A stretch of 11,997 bases of DNA from Thalassolituus sp034111725 (GTDB lineage Bacteria > Pseudomonadota > Gammaproteobacteria > Pseudomonadales > Oceanobacteraceae). The notes below the pieces were generated by a model. The model was given only the letters and a program-made list of their open reading frames with translations, ran no database searches and was not told the origin of the DNA. A program made the translations under genes and the position numbers. Where the stretch lies: assembly GCF_034111725.1 (NCBI RefSeq), contig NZ_JAWUWR010000076.1, positions 1-11,997 on the forward strand, in the 5' to 3' direction. Below are positions 1-6,349 of this stretch, piece by piece (position 1 is the first letter of the stretch; each line of letters starts with the position of its first letter).

Positions 1-887
1 ACCGCTCTCAATTGCTGGATAGCAAGGCCGGAGCGGTTATTGTTCGACCAGAATTAGCCGATAGTGTTGCCAACGCGGCACTGGTTGTCGCTAATCCCTA
101 CCTTGCATTTGCCCGCACTACCCAATTGTTTGATAACCGTCCGATATTGCCTTCCGGTATACACCCAAGTGCTGTTGTAGCATCGACTGCTTCTATAGGC
201 CATGACGTGAAAATCGCTGCCCATGTGGTTATCGGCGAACATGTCATTATTGGTGATCAATGTGAAATTGGTGCAGGTAGTGTTATCGGTGATCATTGTC
301 AGTTGGGTGCTGGTTGTCGATTAAGTGCCAATGTCAGCCTTTATCATGATGTCACTTTAGGTGATCACGTTCGTATCCATTCAGGCGCTGTGCTGGGTGC
401 TGACGGATTTGGATTTGCACCTAATCAAGGTCGTTGGGAAAAAATAGCCCAGCTTGGTGGCGTACGAGTGGGCAATAACACTGAAATCGGTGCAAATACT
501 TGTATTGATCGTGGTGCATTGGATGACACCGTAATCGGTGACGACGTTATTCTCGATAACCAAATTCAGATCGCGCACAACGTACGAATCGGTGATGGTT
601 GCGCAATAGCAGCCTGCAGCGGTATCGCAGGAAGTACTCAATTAGGCCGCAATTGCACCGTTGCTGGTGGCGTAGGCATAGCCGGACACCTAAAAATTGG
701 TGATCGCGCTCATATTGCCGCCGCAGCGTTAATAACCCAATCCATAGGGGATGGCGAGATGTATGCTAGTGGTACATCGCAAATGCCCCTTAACGAGTGG
801 AAACGCAGTGCAACACGTTTCCGCCAGCTCGATTCATTAGCCAAACGATTGCAAAAGTTAGAAAAAAGCCAACAAGGTAAAGCGTGA
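1..887 (+). CDS. lpxD: UDP-3-O-(3-hydroxyacyl)glucosamine N-acyltransferase, 5' truncated by window edge
   Basis: LpxD adds the second 3-hydroxyacyl chain, at the 2-amino position of UDP-3-O-acylglucosamine, in the third committed step of lipid A synthesis; it is a cytosolic homotrimer. The frame is already open at base 3, so the true start lies upstream. About 50 N-terminal residues are missing compared with the 341-residue E. coli enzyme, so the TTG at base 12 is not the start. Visible parts are the end of the N-terminal uridine-binding domain (NPYLAFAR), then a long left-handed beta helix of hexapeptide repeats (IGDHCQ, IGAGSV), the conserved stretches GADGFGF and IDRGALDDT, and QIAHN, whose His matches catalytic His239 of E. 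coli. The end is a charged C-terminal helix (LAKRLQKLEK). The stop TGA overlaps the fabZ ATG by one base, which suggests translational coupling. The identification is firm from motifs and operon order. Confidence 0.97.
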   Translation, partial: RSQLLDSKAGAVIVRPELADSVANAALVVANPYLAFARTTQLFDNRPILPSGIHPSAVVASTASIGHDVKIAAHVVIGEHVIIGDQCEIGAGSVIGDHCQLGAGCRLSANVSLYHDVTLGDHVRIHSGAVLGADGFGFAPNQGRWEKIAQLGGVRVGNNTEIGANTCIDRGALDDTVIGDDVILDNQIQIAHNVRIGDGCAIAACSGIAGSTQLGRNCTVAGGVGIAGHLKIGDRAHIAAAALITQSIGDGEMYASGTSQMPLNEWKRSATRFRQLDSLAKRLQKLEKSQQGKA

Positions 888-1351
888 TGTTTACTCACAA
901 TATTCAGAAAATTCAAGAAGTGATGCCGCATCGCTACCCGTTTCTGCTCTTAGATAGAGTGGTTGATGTCGATTTGGACGCAGAGGGTGGAGCTATTATT
1001 CACGCTTATAAAAACGTCAGCATTAATGAAGATTTTTTTAATGGTCACTTTCCGGGGCATCCGGTAATGCCCGGCGTTTTAACCTTAGAGGCAATGGCGC
1101 AAGCCGCTGGATTTTTAGGCGTTATGATGCAAGGCGATAAGCGTAAACCAACGACTATTTTCTATTTTGCTGGTGCTGATCATGTGCGTTTTAAGCGCCC
1201 AGTTGTGCCGGGAGACCAGTTAAAACTAGAAGCACGGTTGATTGGAAAACGCAGCGGTATTTGGAAATTTGATTGTCAGGCTATGGTGGATGACGAGGTT
1301 GTCTGTATCGCCGAACTTACCTGTGCTGAAAAAGATTTGGAGCAAAAATGA
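887..1351 (+). CDS. fabZ: 3-hydroxyacyl-[acyl-carrier-protein] dehydratase FabZ
   Basis: FabZ dehydrates 3-hydroxyacyl-ACP to trans-2-enoyl-ACP in fatty acid elongation. It competes with LpxA and LpxD for hydroxyacyl-ACP, which explains its place in the lipid A operon. The 154-residue product matches the family length (E. coli 151). It shows the hot-dog fold signature: PHRYPFLLLDRV near residues 14-25, then GHFPGHPVMPGVLTLEAMAQ with catalytic His54 and Glu68, and FKRPVVPGDQL. I chose the ATG at 887, which sits in a TGATG overlap with the lpxD stop. An in-frame GTG three bases earlier (884) is also possible, and an AGG at 875-877 could serve either one. The stop overlaps the lpxA start in an ATGA arrangement. 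Confidence 0.97.
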   Translation: MFTHNIQKIQEVMPHRYPFLLLDRVVDVDLDAEGGAIIHAYKNVSINEDFFNGHFPGHPVMPGVLTLEAMAQAAGFLGVMMQGDKRKPTTIFYFAGADHVRFKRPVVPGDQLKLEARLIGKRSGIWKFDCQAMVDDEVVCIAELTCAEKDLEQK

Positions 1352-2118
1352 TTGACCCAAGAGCAATTGTAGATCCGAGCGCGCGAATTGCAGATGGCGT
1401 TGAAATCGGTCCGTTTTCGATAATCGGTGCTGATGTCGAAATCGGTGAAGGTACAGTGGTAGGGCCTCACGTTGTTGTTCGTGGGCCAACGAAAATTGGA
1501 AAACATAATAAAATTTTTCAATTTTCGAGCATCGGTGAAGAGTGCCAAGACAAGAAGTACGCAGGAGAGCCGACCACATTAACGATTGGCGATCACAACG
1601 TTATTCGTGAGGCCTGTACTTTTCATCGCGGTACTATTCAAGACAATGGCCATACCCAAGTGGGTAGTCACAATTTATTTATGGTCAACGTCCACGTTGC
1701 CCATGATTGCGTGATTGGCGATCATGGTATTTTTGCTAACGATACCAATATGGCTGGCCATGTTAAAGTGGGCGATTGGGCGATTTTAGGCGGTAGCACG
1801 CAAGTACATCAGTTTTGCCAAATTGGCGCTCATTCGATGTGTGGTGCCGGTACGGTTGTTTTAAAAGATATCCCGGCTTATATCATGTCTCTGGGTTATC
1901 CAGCACAACCTCACGGAATCAATAGTGAAGGTCTAAAGCGTCGAGGCTTTAATGCCGACAGTATTAGCTTGTTGCGTAACGCCTATAAAACTATCTATCG
2001 CAAAGGGTTAACGTTGGCCGAAGCCTTAGAAATACTTCACCCCATTGCATTAGATGATGACGCTGTCGCTGTATTAGTGAATAGTTTAGAGAGTGCTACT
2101 CGCGGGATTATTCGCTGA
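1348..2118 (+). CDS. lpxA: acyl-ACP--UDP-N-acetylglucosamine O-acyltransferase LpxA
   Basis: LpxA transfers a 3-hydroxyacyl chain from ACP to the 3-OH of UDP-GlcNAc, the first step of lipid A synthesis; it acts as a cytosolic trimer. The 256-residue protein (E. coli 262) begins MIDPRAIVDPSARI. It has a left-handed beta helix of hexapeptide repeats to about residue 180, with QFSSIGE, KYAGEP and HRGT, and NVHVAHD carrying catalytic His119 (E. coli His125). A C-terminal helical domain follows, with EGLKRRGF, RNAYK and a final SATRGIIR. At the position of the E. coli acyl-chain ruler Gly173 this protein has Ala167 in the stretch MCGAGTV; Pseudomonas aeruginosa has Met there. The start is fixed by the ATGA overlap with fabZ. 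The sequence looks closer to the Pseudomonas branch than to the enteric one. Confidence 0.97.
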   Translation: MIDPRAIVDPSARIADGVEIGPFSIIGADVEIGEGTVVGPHVVVRGPTKIGKHNKIFQFSSIGEECQDKKYAGEPTTLTIGDHNVIREACTFHRGTIQDNGHTQVGSHNLFMVNVHVAHDCVIGDHGIFANDTNMAGHVKVGDWAILGGSTQVHQFCQIGAHSMCGAGTVVLKDIPAYIMSLGYPAQPHGINSEGLKRRGFNADSISLLRNAYKTIYRKGLTLAEALEILHPIALDDDAVAVLVNSLESATRGIIR

Positions 2119-2119
2119 T

Positions 2120-3259
2120 ATGCGTATTGCCATTGTTGCGGGAGAAACATCGGGCGATATGCTCGGTGCAGGTATGATTAAAGCGCTTAAAAAGCGCTAT
2201 CCCAATGCCCATTTCGAAGGCATTGGTGGTCCTCTGATGCAAGCTCAAGGTATGGAATCTTTTGTACCTATGGAGCGCTTAGCCGTTATGGGCTTGGTTG
2301 AAGTACTCGGACGATTGTTTGAGTTATTAAAAGTTCGCCGCGATTTAATTCGTCGCTGGCGTGCTGATCCACCGGATGTTTTTATCGGAATTGATGCCCC
2401 AGATTTCAACCTTACGCTTGAGCAAAAGTTACGTGAATCGGGTATTAAAACGGCCCACTATGTGAGTCCTTCGGTTTGGGCATGGCGCGAGAAGCGCGTT
2501 TTTAAAATAGCCAAAGCCGTTGATTTAATGATGACACTATTTCCGTTTGAGGCACGTTTTTACCAAGAACATGATGTTCCGGTTAAATTTGTTGGTCATC
2601 ATTTGGCGGATAGCATTCCGTTTGAAACCCCCGTTAAACCTGCGCGTGAGCATCTTGGTTTAGATTTGGATCGCCCTGTGGTTTGTTTAATGCCGGGGAG
2701 CCGTAATAGCGAAGTTGCTCGTCTTGGCGATTTATTTCTGGCAACGGCGGAGCACATGCTATTAAAGCGTGGTGATCTGCAGTTTATTATTCCTGCTGCA
2801 AGTGTTGACCGCCGTAATCAAATCGAAGCTATGCTATCGGCTCATCCTCGTACTCTGCCTGTTAAGGTTGTTCTTGGGCAATCGCAAACGTGTATGGCAG
2901 CAGCCGACACCATTTTGTTGGCATCAGGGACGGCAACGCTTGAAGCCATGTTGCTGAAAAAACCTATGGTGGTAAGTTATAAAATGGCGCCACTAACGTA
3001 TCGAATTTTAAAGCGTTTAGTAACTCAGCCGTATATTTCTCTGCCGAATTTATTAGCCGGACGAGAGTTAGTACCAGAGTTTATTCAACACGAAGCGACT
3101 CCCGATAATTTAGCCGAAGCGCTACTGGTTAGGTTGGAAGACAGTGATGCGATGCATCAGTTACACGAAACCTTTCAGTTTATTCATCGTCAATTACGAC
3201 GTGGTGCAGATGAAGAAGCTGCCAGTGCTATTTCGGAGTTAATCAATAGTGAGCGCTAA
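2120..3259 (+). CDS. lpxB: lipid-A-disaccharide synthase LpxB
   Basis: LpxB condenses UDP-2,3-diacylglucosamine with 2,3-diacylglucosamine-1-phosphate to give the beta-1,6 lipid A disaccharide and UDP. It is a peripheral membrane glycosyltransferase of family GT19. From the ATG at 2120 the product is 379 residues (E. coli 382). It starts MRIAIVAGETSGDMLGAG, the hallmark LpxB N-terminus. Further landmarks are GIGGPLMQAQGME, LAVMGLVEVLGR, FIGIDAPDFNL, HYVSPSVWAWREKRVFKI, LMPGSRNSEV, LLASGTATLE and YISLPNLLAGREL, all in family order. A longer frame reaches back to 2093 inside lpxA, but the residues it adds are not family-like, and the ATG one base after the lpxA stop fits coupled translation. 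Its 3' end overlaps the rnhB start by 11 bases. Confidence 0.97.
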   Translation: MRIAIVAGETSGDMLGAGMIKALKKRYPNAHFEGIGGPLMQAQGMESFVPMERLAVMGLVEVLGRLFELLKVRRDLIRRWRADPPDVFIGIDAPDFNLTLEQKLRESGIKTAHYVSPSVWAWREKRVFKIAKAVDLMMTLFPFEARFYQEHDVPVKFVGHHLADSIPFETPVKPAREHLGLDLDRPVVCLMPGSRNSEVARLGDLFLATAEHMLLKRGDLQFIIPAASVDRRNQIEAMLSAHPRTLPVKVVLGQSQTCMAAADTILLASGTATLEAMLLKKPMVVSYKMAPLTYRILKRLVTQPYISLPNLLAGRELVPEFIQHEATPDNLAEALLVRLEDSDAMHQLHETFQFIHRQLRRGADEEAASAISELINSER

Positions 3260-3887
3260 CATCGAGCTCAACGACTTTGGTGTGGCGACAGACATTGAAG
3301 CCAATTTGCTAAAGCGTGGGTTGTTGTATTGCGGTGTTGATGAAGCGGGAGCGGGGCCCTTGTGTGGTGACGTTGTCGCTGCTGCGGTTATTCTTGATCC
3401 GAATAAACCGATTCCTGAGCTCACTGATTCGAAAAAATTAAGCGAGAAAAAACGTGAACGCTTATTCGATATTATTCGTGAACAAGCTCTCGATTTTTGT
3501 ATCGCTCGTGCCACGGTCGAAGAAATCGACAGCATTAATATCTTAAATGCACGTATGCTGGCGATGACTCGTGCTGTGGCGGGTCTCACGTTGCCGTGTG
3601 AGCATGTATTAGTGGACGGTAATCGTTTACCTGAGCTAGATATAGAAGCGACTGCCATTATTAAAGGCGATGCTTTAGTTGCCGCTATTTCGGCAGCATC
3701 AGTCTTAGCGAAAGTACATCGTGATAGAGAAATGCTAGTGCTTGATAAAGAATATCCTGGTTATGGCTTTGCTAAGCACAAAGGCTACGGCACCGCTGCT
3801 CATTTAGAGGCGCTCGTCGCGCTCGGCCCTTGTGCCATTCATCGTCGCAGTTATGCGCCAGTCAAAGCTTTGCTTACCGATAATTAA
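3249..3887 (+). CDS. rnhB: ribonuclease HII, with a variant GRG motif
   Basis: RNase HII cuts the RNA strand of RNA-DNA hybrids and removes single ribonucleotides misincorporated in DNA. The 212-residue product starts at GTG, 11 bases inside lpxB. The four carboxylates of the family are present: Asp31 and Glu32 (GVDEAG), Asp123 (LVDGN) and Asp141 (KGD). DSKKLSEKKRERL, NILNARMLAM, AISAASVLAKV, YGFAKHKGYGT and the C-terminal HRRSYAPVK are typical. The first motif reads DEAGAGPL, whereas almost all relatives I know have DE(V/A)GRGPL, so the GRG loop that reads the 2'-hydroxyl of the RNA residue is GAG here. In addition, the usual Ser after the Asp141 motif is Ala, and AKVT is AKVH. The enzyme is probably active, but these changes sit near the active site. 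Its location after lpxB is the classical one; the dnaE gene often found next is absent here. Confidence 0.95.
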   Translation: MSANIELNDFGVATDIEANLLKRGLLYCGVDEAGAGPLCGDVVAAAVILDPNKPIPELTDSKKLSEKKRERLFDIIREQALDFCIARATVEEIDSINILNARMLAMTRAVAGLTLPCEHVLVDGNRLPELDIEATAIIKGDALVAAISAASVLAKVHRDREMLVLDKEYPGYGFAKHKGYGTAAHLEALVALGPCAIHRRSYAPVKALLTDN

Positions 3888-4694
3888 TTATTTATTGAAC
3901 TGATTTGCTAAGGCGTAGGTACGTGAACGCAATTCATCTCGTAGTTCTTCTTCGCTGGTGAATTGTGCAAGTTCGTCGATTTCCAAACGTGCGCCTACAC
4001 CAATATTCAAGACTGTTTTTTGTTTCTTTAAAAATTCGGCCGGTATTCTAACCGTACGTAACATCGGGTTGATTTTACCCATTACGTGGAAACTCATACT
4101 ATTTTGACCAGCAAAGAAAATAGGGATAACCGGAACATTTGCCTGTTTAATTAAGCGCATACTGGATAGCGACCACGGTCGATCGACAACGCCTTTCTGC
4201 CCTGGGTACCAAGTTGATACTTCTCCCGCGGGGAATAGGCCAAGACCTAAGCCTTTGCCTAGCTGTTCGAGTGATTTTTTGGTTCCCCCCATGCCTTTTG
4301 GACCTGAGTTTTCAAAAGGATTTACGGTTATAAATAGGTCGGCAAAAGGAGCAAAATAACTGAGTAGAAAATTGGCTACAGCTCGAAACTCAGGACGACG
4401 ACGACCAACAATGAGTAATAATATAATACCGTCAAGAAAACCGAATGGGTGGTTGGATACAGTGATGAATGGGCCTTCTTTAGGAATGGCAGCATCTAGA
4501 GCAGCAACATCAAAATTCACAGCCATGCCAAAGTGATCTAGTGCTTCTTCGATTAAATCAATGCCTTCCTTGGCATTCATTTGCTTATACACCTTGTTGA
4601 GCTCAGGCGCTTTTAGTAAATACAAAATGAAGTCAGCTTTGCGTGGTGACAACCCCGTAGCTTTTATCAATCCATCGCGATCAATCAATTCCAT
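3888..4694 (-). CDS. lysophospholipid acyltransferase-family protein (PlsC-like, HX5D variant)
   Basis: This is a 268-residue protein of the glycerophospholipid acyltransferase superfamily, of the kind also found as the C-terminal half of bifunctional ornithine-lipid synthases. An N-terminal helical region (1-70) precedes the acyltransferase core. Block I is SNHPFGFLDGI, with His82 and Asp88 five residues apart rather than the four of classical PlsC (HX4D). Block III is LFPAGEVST (153-161), and block IV is NVPVIPIFFAGQNS (186-199). I see no clear membrane-spanning helix apart from the hydrophobic stretch at 89-97 (GIILLLIVG). The acyl acceptor is unknown; lysophospholipid or lyso-ornithine lipid are possible, and no OlsB-type N-acyltransferase gene is adjacent. 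The start ATG has an AGG six bases upstream. The stop codon abuts the rnhB stop with no intervening base. Family assignment is firm, substrate is not. Confidence 0.85.
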   Translation of the reverse strand: MELIDRDGLIKATGLSPRKADFILYLLKAPELNKVYKQMNAKEGIDLIEEALDHFGMAVNFDVAALDAAIPKEGPFITVSNHPFGFLDGIILLLIVGRRRPEFRAVANFLLSYFAPFADLFITVNPFENSGPKGMGGTKKSLEQLGKGLGLGLFPAGEVSTWYPGQKGVVDRPWSLSSMRLIKQANVPVIPIFFAGQNSMSFHVMGKINPMLRTVRIPAEFLKKQKTVLNIGVGARLEIDELAQFTSEEELRDELRSRTYALANQFNK

Positions 4695-4797
4695 GCTGTA
4701 CCTATTACCTAAAGTCGTTGAATCGCTGGCATAATAGCAGCCGTAAGCTGAGGAACAATAGTGAACTTAGCGAAATTTAGGGTGAGAATTGAGATCA

Positions 4798-5994
4798 ATG
4801 GCGCTTCAGGTTGATGTGGTAATTATAGGTGCTGGTGCAGCAGGCTTGTTTTGTGCGGCGAATGCTGCGAAGAAAGGCCGTTCTGTGTTGGTGCTAGATC
4901 ATGCCAACAAGGCTGGTAAGAAGATTCTGATGTCTGGAGGAGGTCGCTGTAACTTCACTAACTATTACATCGAGCCTAGTCGTTACCTCAGTCGTAATCC
5001 TCATTTCTGTAAATCGGCATTGAGTCGTTACACTCAATGGGATTTCATCGGACTGGTCGATGCTCATGGCATTCCTTGGCACGAGAAGAAGGATGGTCAG
5101 CTGTTCTGCAATAACAAAGCCGTCGATATCTTGAATATGCTACTGCAAGAGTGTGATGCAAGTGGCGCAGAAGTCCGTCTAAATACGAAGATTACAAGTA
5201 TTGAAGTACTCGAAAATGGCGGCAAGGCGCGCTATCAGGTAAGCATCGAAGAGGATGATATTCGCTGTGAATCGGTTGTTATCGCGACCGGTGGGCCATC
5301 AATTCCGACATTGGGGGCCACAGGGTACGGCTATGAGATTGCCAAGCAGTTTGGCCTCAAGGTTTATCCACCGGTAGCGGGCTTAGTGCCTTTTGTCATA
5401 ACAGATCAAACTAAATCTTTGGTGGAAACTTTGTCTGGCACTGCGCTGCCTGTGCAAGTGCAGTGCGGAGAGCAAAGCTTTAGCGATGATATGTTATTTA
5501 CCCACCGAGGTTTGAGCGGTCCTGCGATTCTACAAATATCCTCATATTGGTCACCGGGTTTAGCGCTTTGCATTGACCTGTTACCCAGAATGAATGCTGG
5601 TGAGGCATTGCGCCAACAACAGCACGAACGCCCCAAATTAAAGCTACGAACTTGGCTGGCGGAACAGACTACACAAAAATTCGCTGAAGTTTGGCTTTCT
5701 GGTCATGGAGAAGCCGAACTAACGCTGGCTGAGTTGGACGGCGAAGCGATGGATGCTATCGCTAGTCGATTGCATGCATGGCAGGTAAAACCATCAGGCA
5801 CCGAAGGTTATCGCACTGCCGAGGTTGCTCTGGGAGGCGTAGACACTGACGAGTTGTCATCGAAAACGATGGAATCGAAGTCTCACCCGGGCTTATTCTT
5901 TATTGGTGAAGTGGTTGATGTCACTGGTCATTTAGGGGGGTTTAACTTTCAATGGGCTTGGGCGAGTGCTTGGGCTGCAGCTGAATATGCTTGA
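4798..5994 (+). CDS. NAD(P)/FAD-dependent oxidoreductase, YhiN/HI0933 flavoprotein family
   Basis: This is a 398-residue flavoprotein of the YhiN/HI0933 (BaiN-like) family. Its members are widespread, but their physiological reaction in proteobacteria is not settled. The N-terminal Rossmann motif is VIIGAGAAG (GXGXXG at 11-16). The family signature KILMSGGGRCNFTN follows (42-55). IATGGPSIPTLGATG (162-176) is the second FAD-contact motif, FTHRGLSGPAIL marks the inserted domain, and the end carries FFIGEVVDVTGHLGGFNFQWAWASAWAAA, all at family positions. I chose the ATG at 4798; a TTG at 4789 would add only three residues. GAGA lies three bases upstream of the ATG and GGTGAG twelve bases upstream, so the ribosome site is weak. 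The gene is divergent from the acyltransferase and stands alone, followed by a hairpin at 5998-6034. Confidence 0.9.
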   Translation: MALQVDVVIIGAGAAGLFCAANAAKKGRSVLVLDHANKAGKKILMSGGGRCNFTNYYIEPSRYLSRNPHFCKSALSRYTQWDFIGLVDAHGIPWHEKKDGQLFCNNKAVDILNMLLQECDASGAEVRLNTKITSIEVLENGGKARYQVSIEEDDIRCESVVIATGGPSIPTLGATGYGYEIAKQFGLKVYPPVAGLVPFVITDQTKSLVETLSGTALPVQVQCGEQSFSDDMLFTHRGLSGPAILQISSYWSPGLALCIDLLPRMNAGEALRQQQHERPKLKLRTWLAEQTTQKFAEVWLSGHGEAELTLAELDGEAMDAIASRLHAWQVKPSGTEGYRTAEVALGGVDTDELSSKTMESKSHPGLFFIGEVVDVTGHLGGFNFQWAWASAWAAAEYA

Positions 5995-5997
5995 AAT

Positions 5998-6034
5998 CAG
6001 CAAATGGTAACTTAGATATGGTTACTATTTGTTG
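5998..6034 (+). terminator. hairpin after the flavoprotein gene, no U-run
   Basis: Bases 5998-6011 pair with 6021-6034 to give a 14-base-pair stem with two G-U wobbles and a 9-base loop. The core arms are CAAATGGTAAC and GTTACTATTTG. It begins four bases after the TGA of the flavoprotein gene, a usual place for a 3'-end structure. It is A/T-rich and is followed by TTGCATCG rather than a U-run, so it is not a standard intrinsic terminator. It may protect the mRNA 3' end or help factor-dependent termination. Confidence 0.4.
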
Positions 6035-6138
6035 CATCGTGCGTCGAGAAAACGCTATTTGATCTAATATATAACCTAAAGTTTGCTCGAGCTCTCTATT
6101 TAAAGCTGAAATATCGCCCCGTAGTCGACATTACTGAG

Positions 6139-6347
6139 CTAACTCCCTTTTCTGACAAAAAAATGACTTGGATGTTTGATTCTATAGATGGATTTTTTGA
6201 CATCTTTAGGGCTTCTTAAATCAGGATGTTTACCAGCCTCAATATCTTTATCGCTATATGCATATTCGGCATTAGCAACGATATGTTGAATCTGTCGTTA
6301 TCTGCTTCATTGACTAGACTGAAGACATACAGTAGATGAGCCACAGA
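6139..6347 (-). pseudogene. possible decayed gene remnant
   Basis: On the minus strand, bases 6297 down to 6142 form a 52-codon open stretch ending in TAG at 6139-6141, with no ATG, GTG or TTG start. Its translation looks protein-like (for example IVANAEYAYSDKDIEAGKHP, then SPKDVKKSIYRI). Just upstream, a second frame is open from 6347 and would join it through a single frameshift near 6295-6300 (SLVNEADND then RQIQHIV). This could be the 3' end of a gene broken by a frameshift, or it could be chance in A/T-rich DNA. I do not recognise a family. Confidence 0.2.
6310..6338 (+). promoter_or_regulatory. candidate sigma-70 promoter of the NO-signalling operon
   Basis: A -35-like TTGACT (6310-6315, five of six matches) is followed after 17 bases by TAGATG (6333-6338, three of six matches to TATAAT). 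It is the best-spaced pair in the gap. Transcription would begin around 6345, leaving an almost leaderless mRNA for the ATG at 6350. That fits the absence of a good Shine-Dalgarno sequence there, although GATGAG at 6335-6340 might act weakly. No clear NsrR or NorR site was recognised. Confidence 0.35.
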
Positions 6348-6349
6348 TT

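Larger units (their letters stand above)
5995..6349. other. 355-base intergenic region without an intact gene
   Basis: This gap separates the flavoprotein gene from the NO-signalling operon. It holds the hairpin at 5998-6034, a minus-strand stretch at 6139-6347 that reads like decayed protein-coding sequence, and a candidate promoter at 6310-6338. It is more A/T-rich than the flanking genes. I found no tRNA-like fold, no tandem repeat and no plus-strand reading frame of useful length. Confidence 0.6.

Noticed and set aside
2093..2119. Upstream extension of lpxB into lpxA
   Set aside because: The added residues do not match LpxB N-termini, and the ATG at 2120 gives the exact family start.
2769..2957. 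62-codon plus-strand frame inside lpxB
   Set aside because: It is a shadow frame within a fully conserved LpxB coding region; its Leu/Cys-rich translation is typical of off-frame reading.
3860..3900. Bidirectional terminator between rnhB and the acyltransferase gene
   Set aside because: The genes abut with no spare base and no G/C-rich hairpin is visible; only a short TAATTA palindrome is present.
4695..4797. Divergent promoters between the acyltransferase and flavoprotein genes
   Set aside because: A CATAAT at 4730-4735 could be a -10, but no -35 at suitable spacing is better than three of six matches, so I did not list a promoter.
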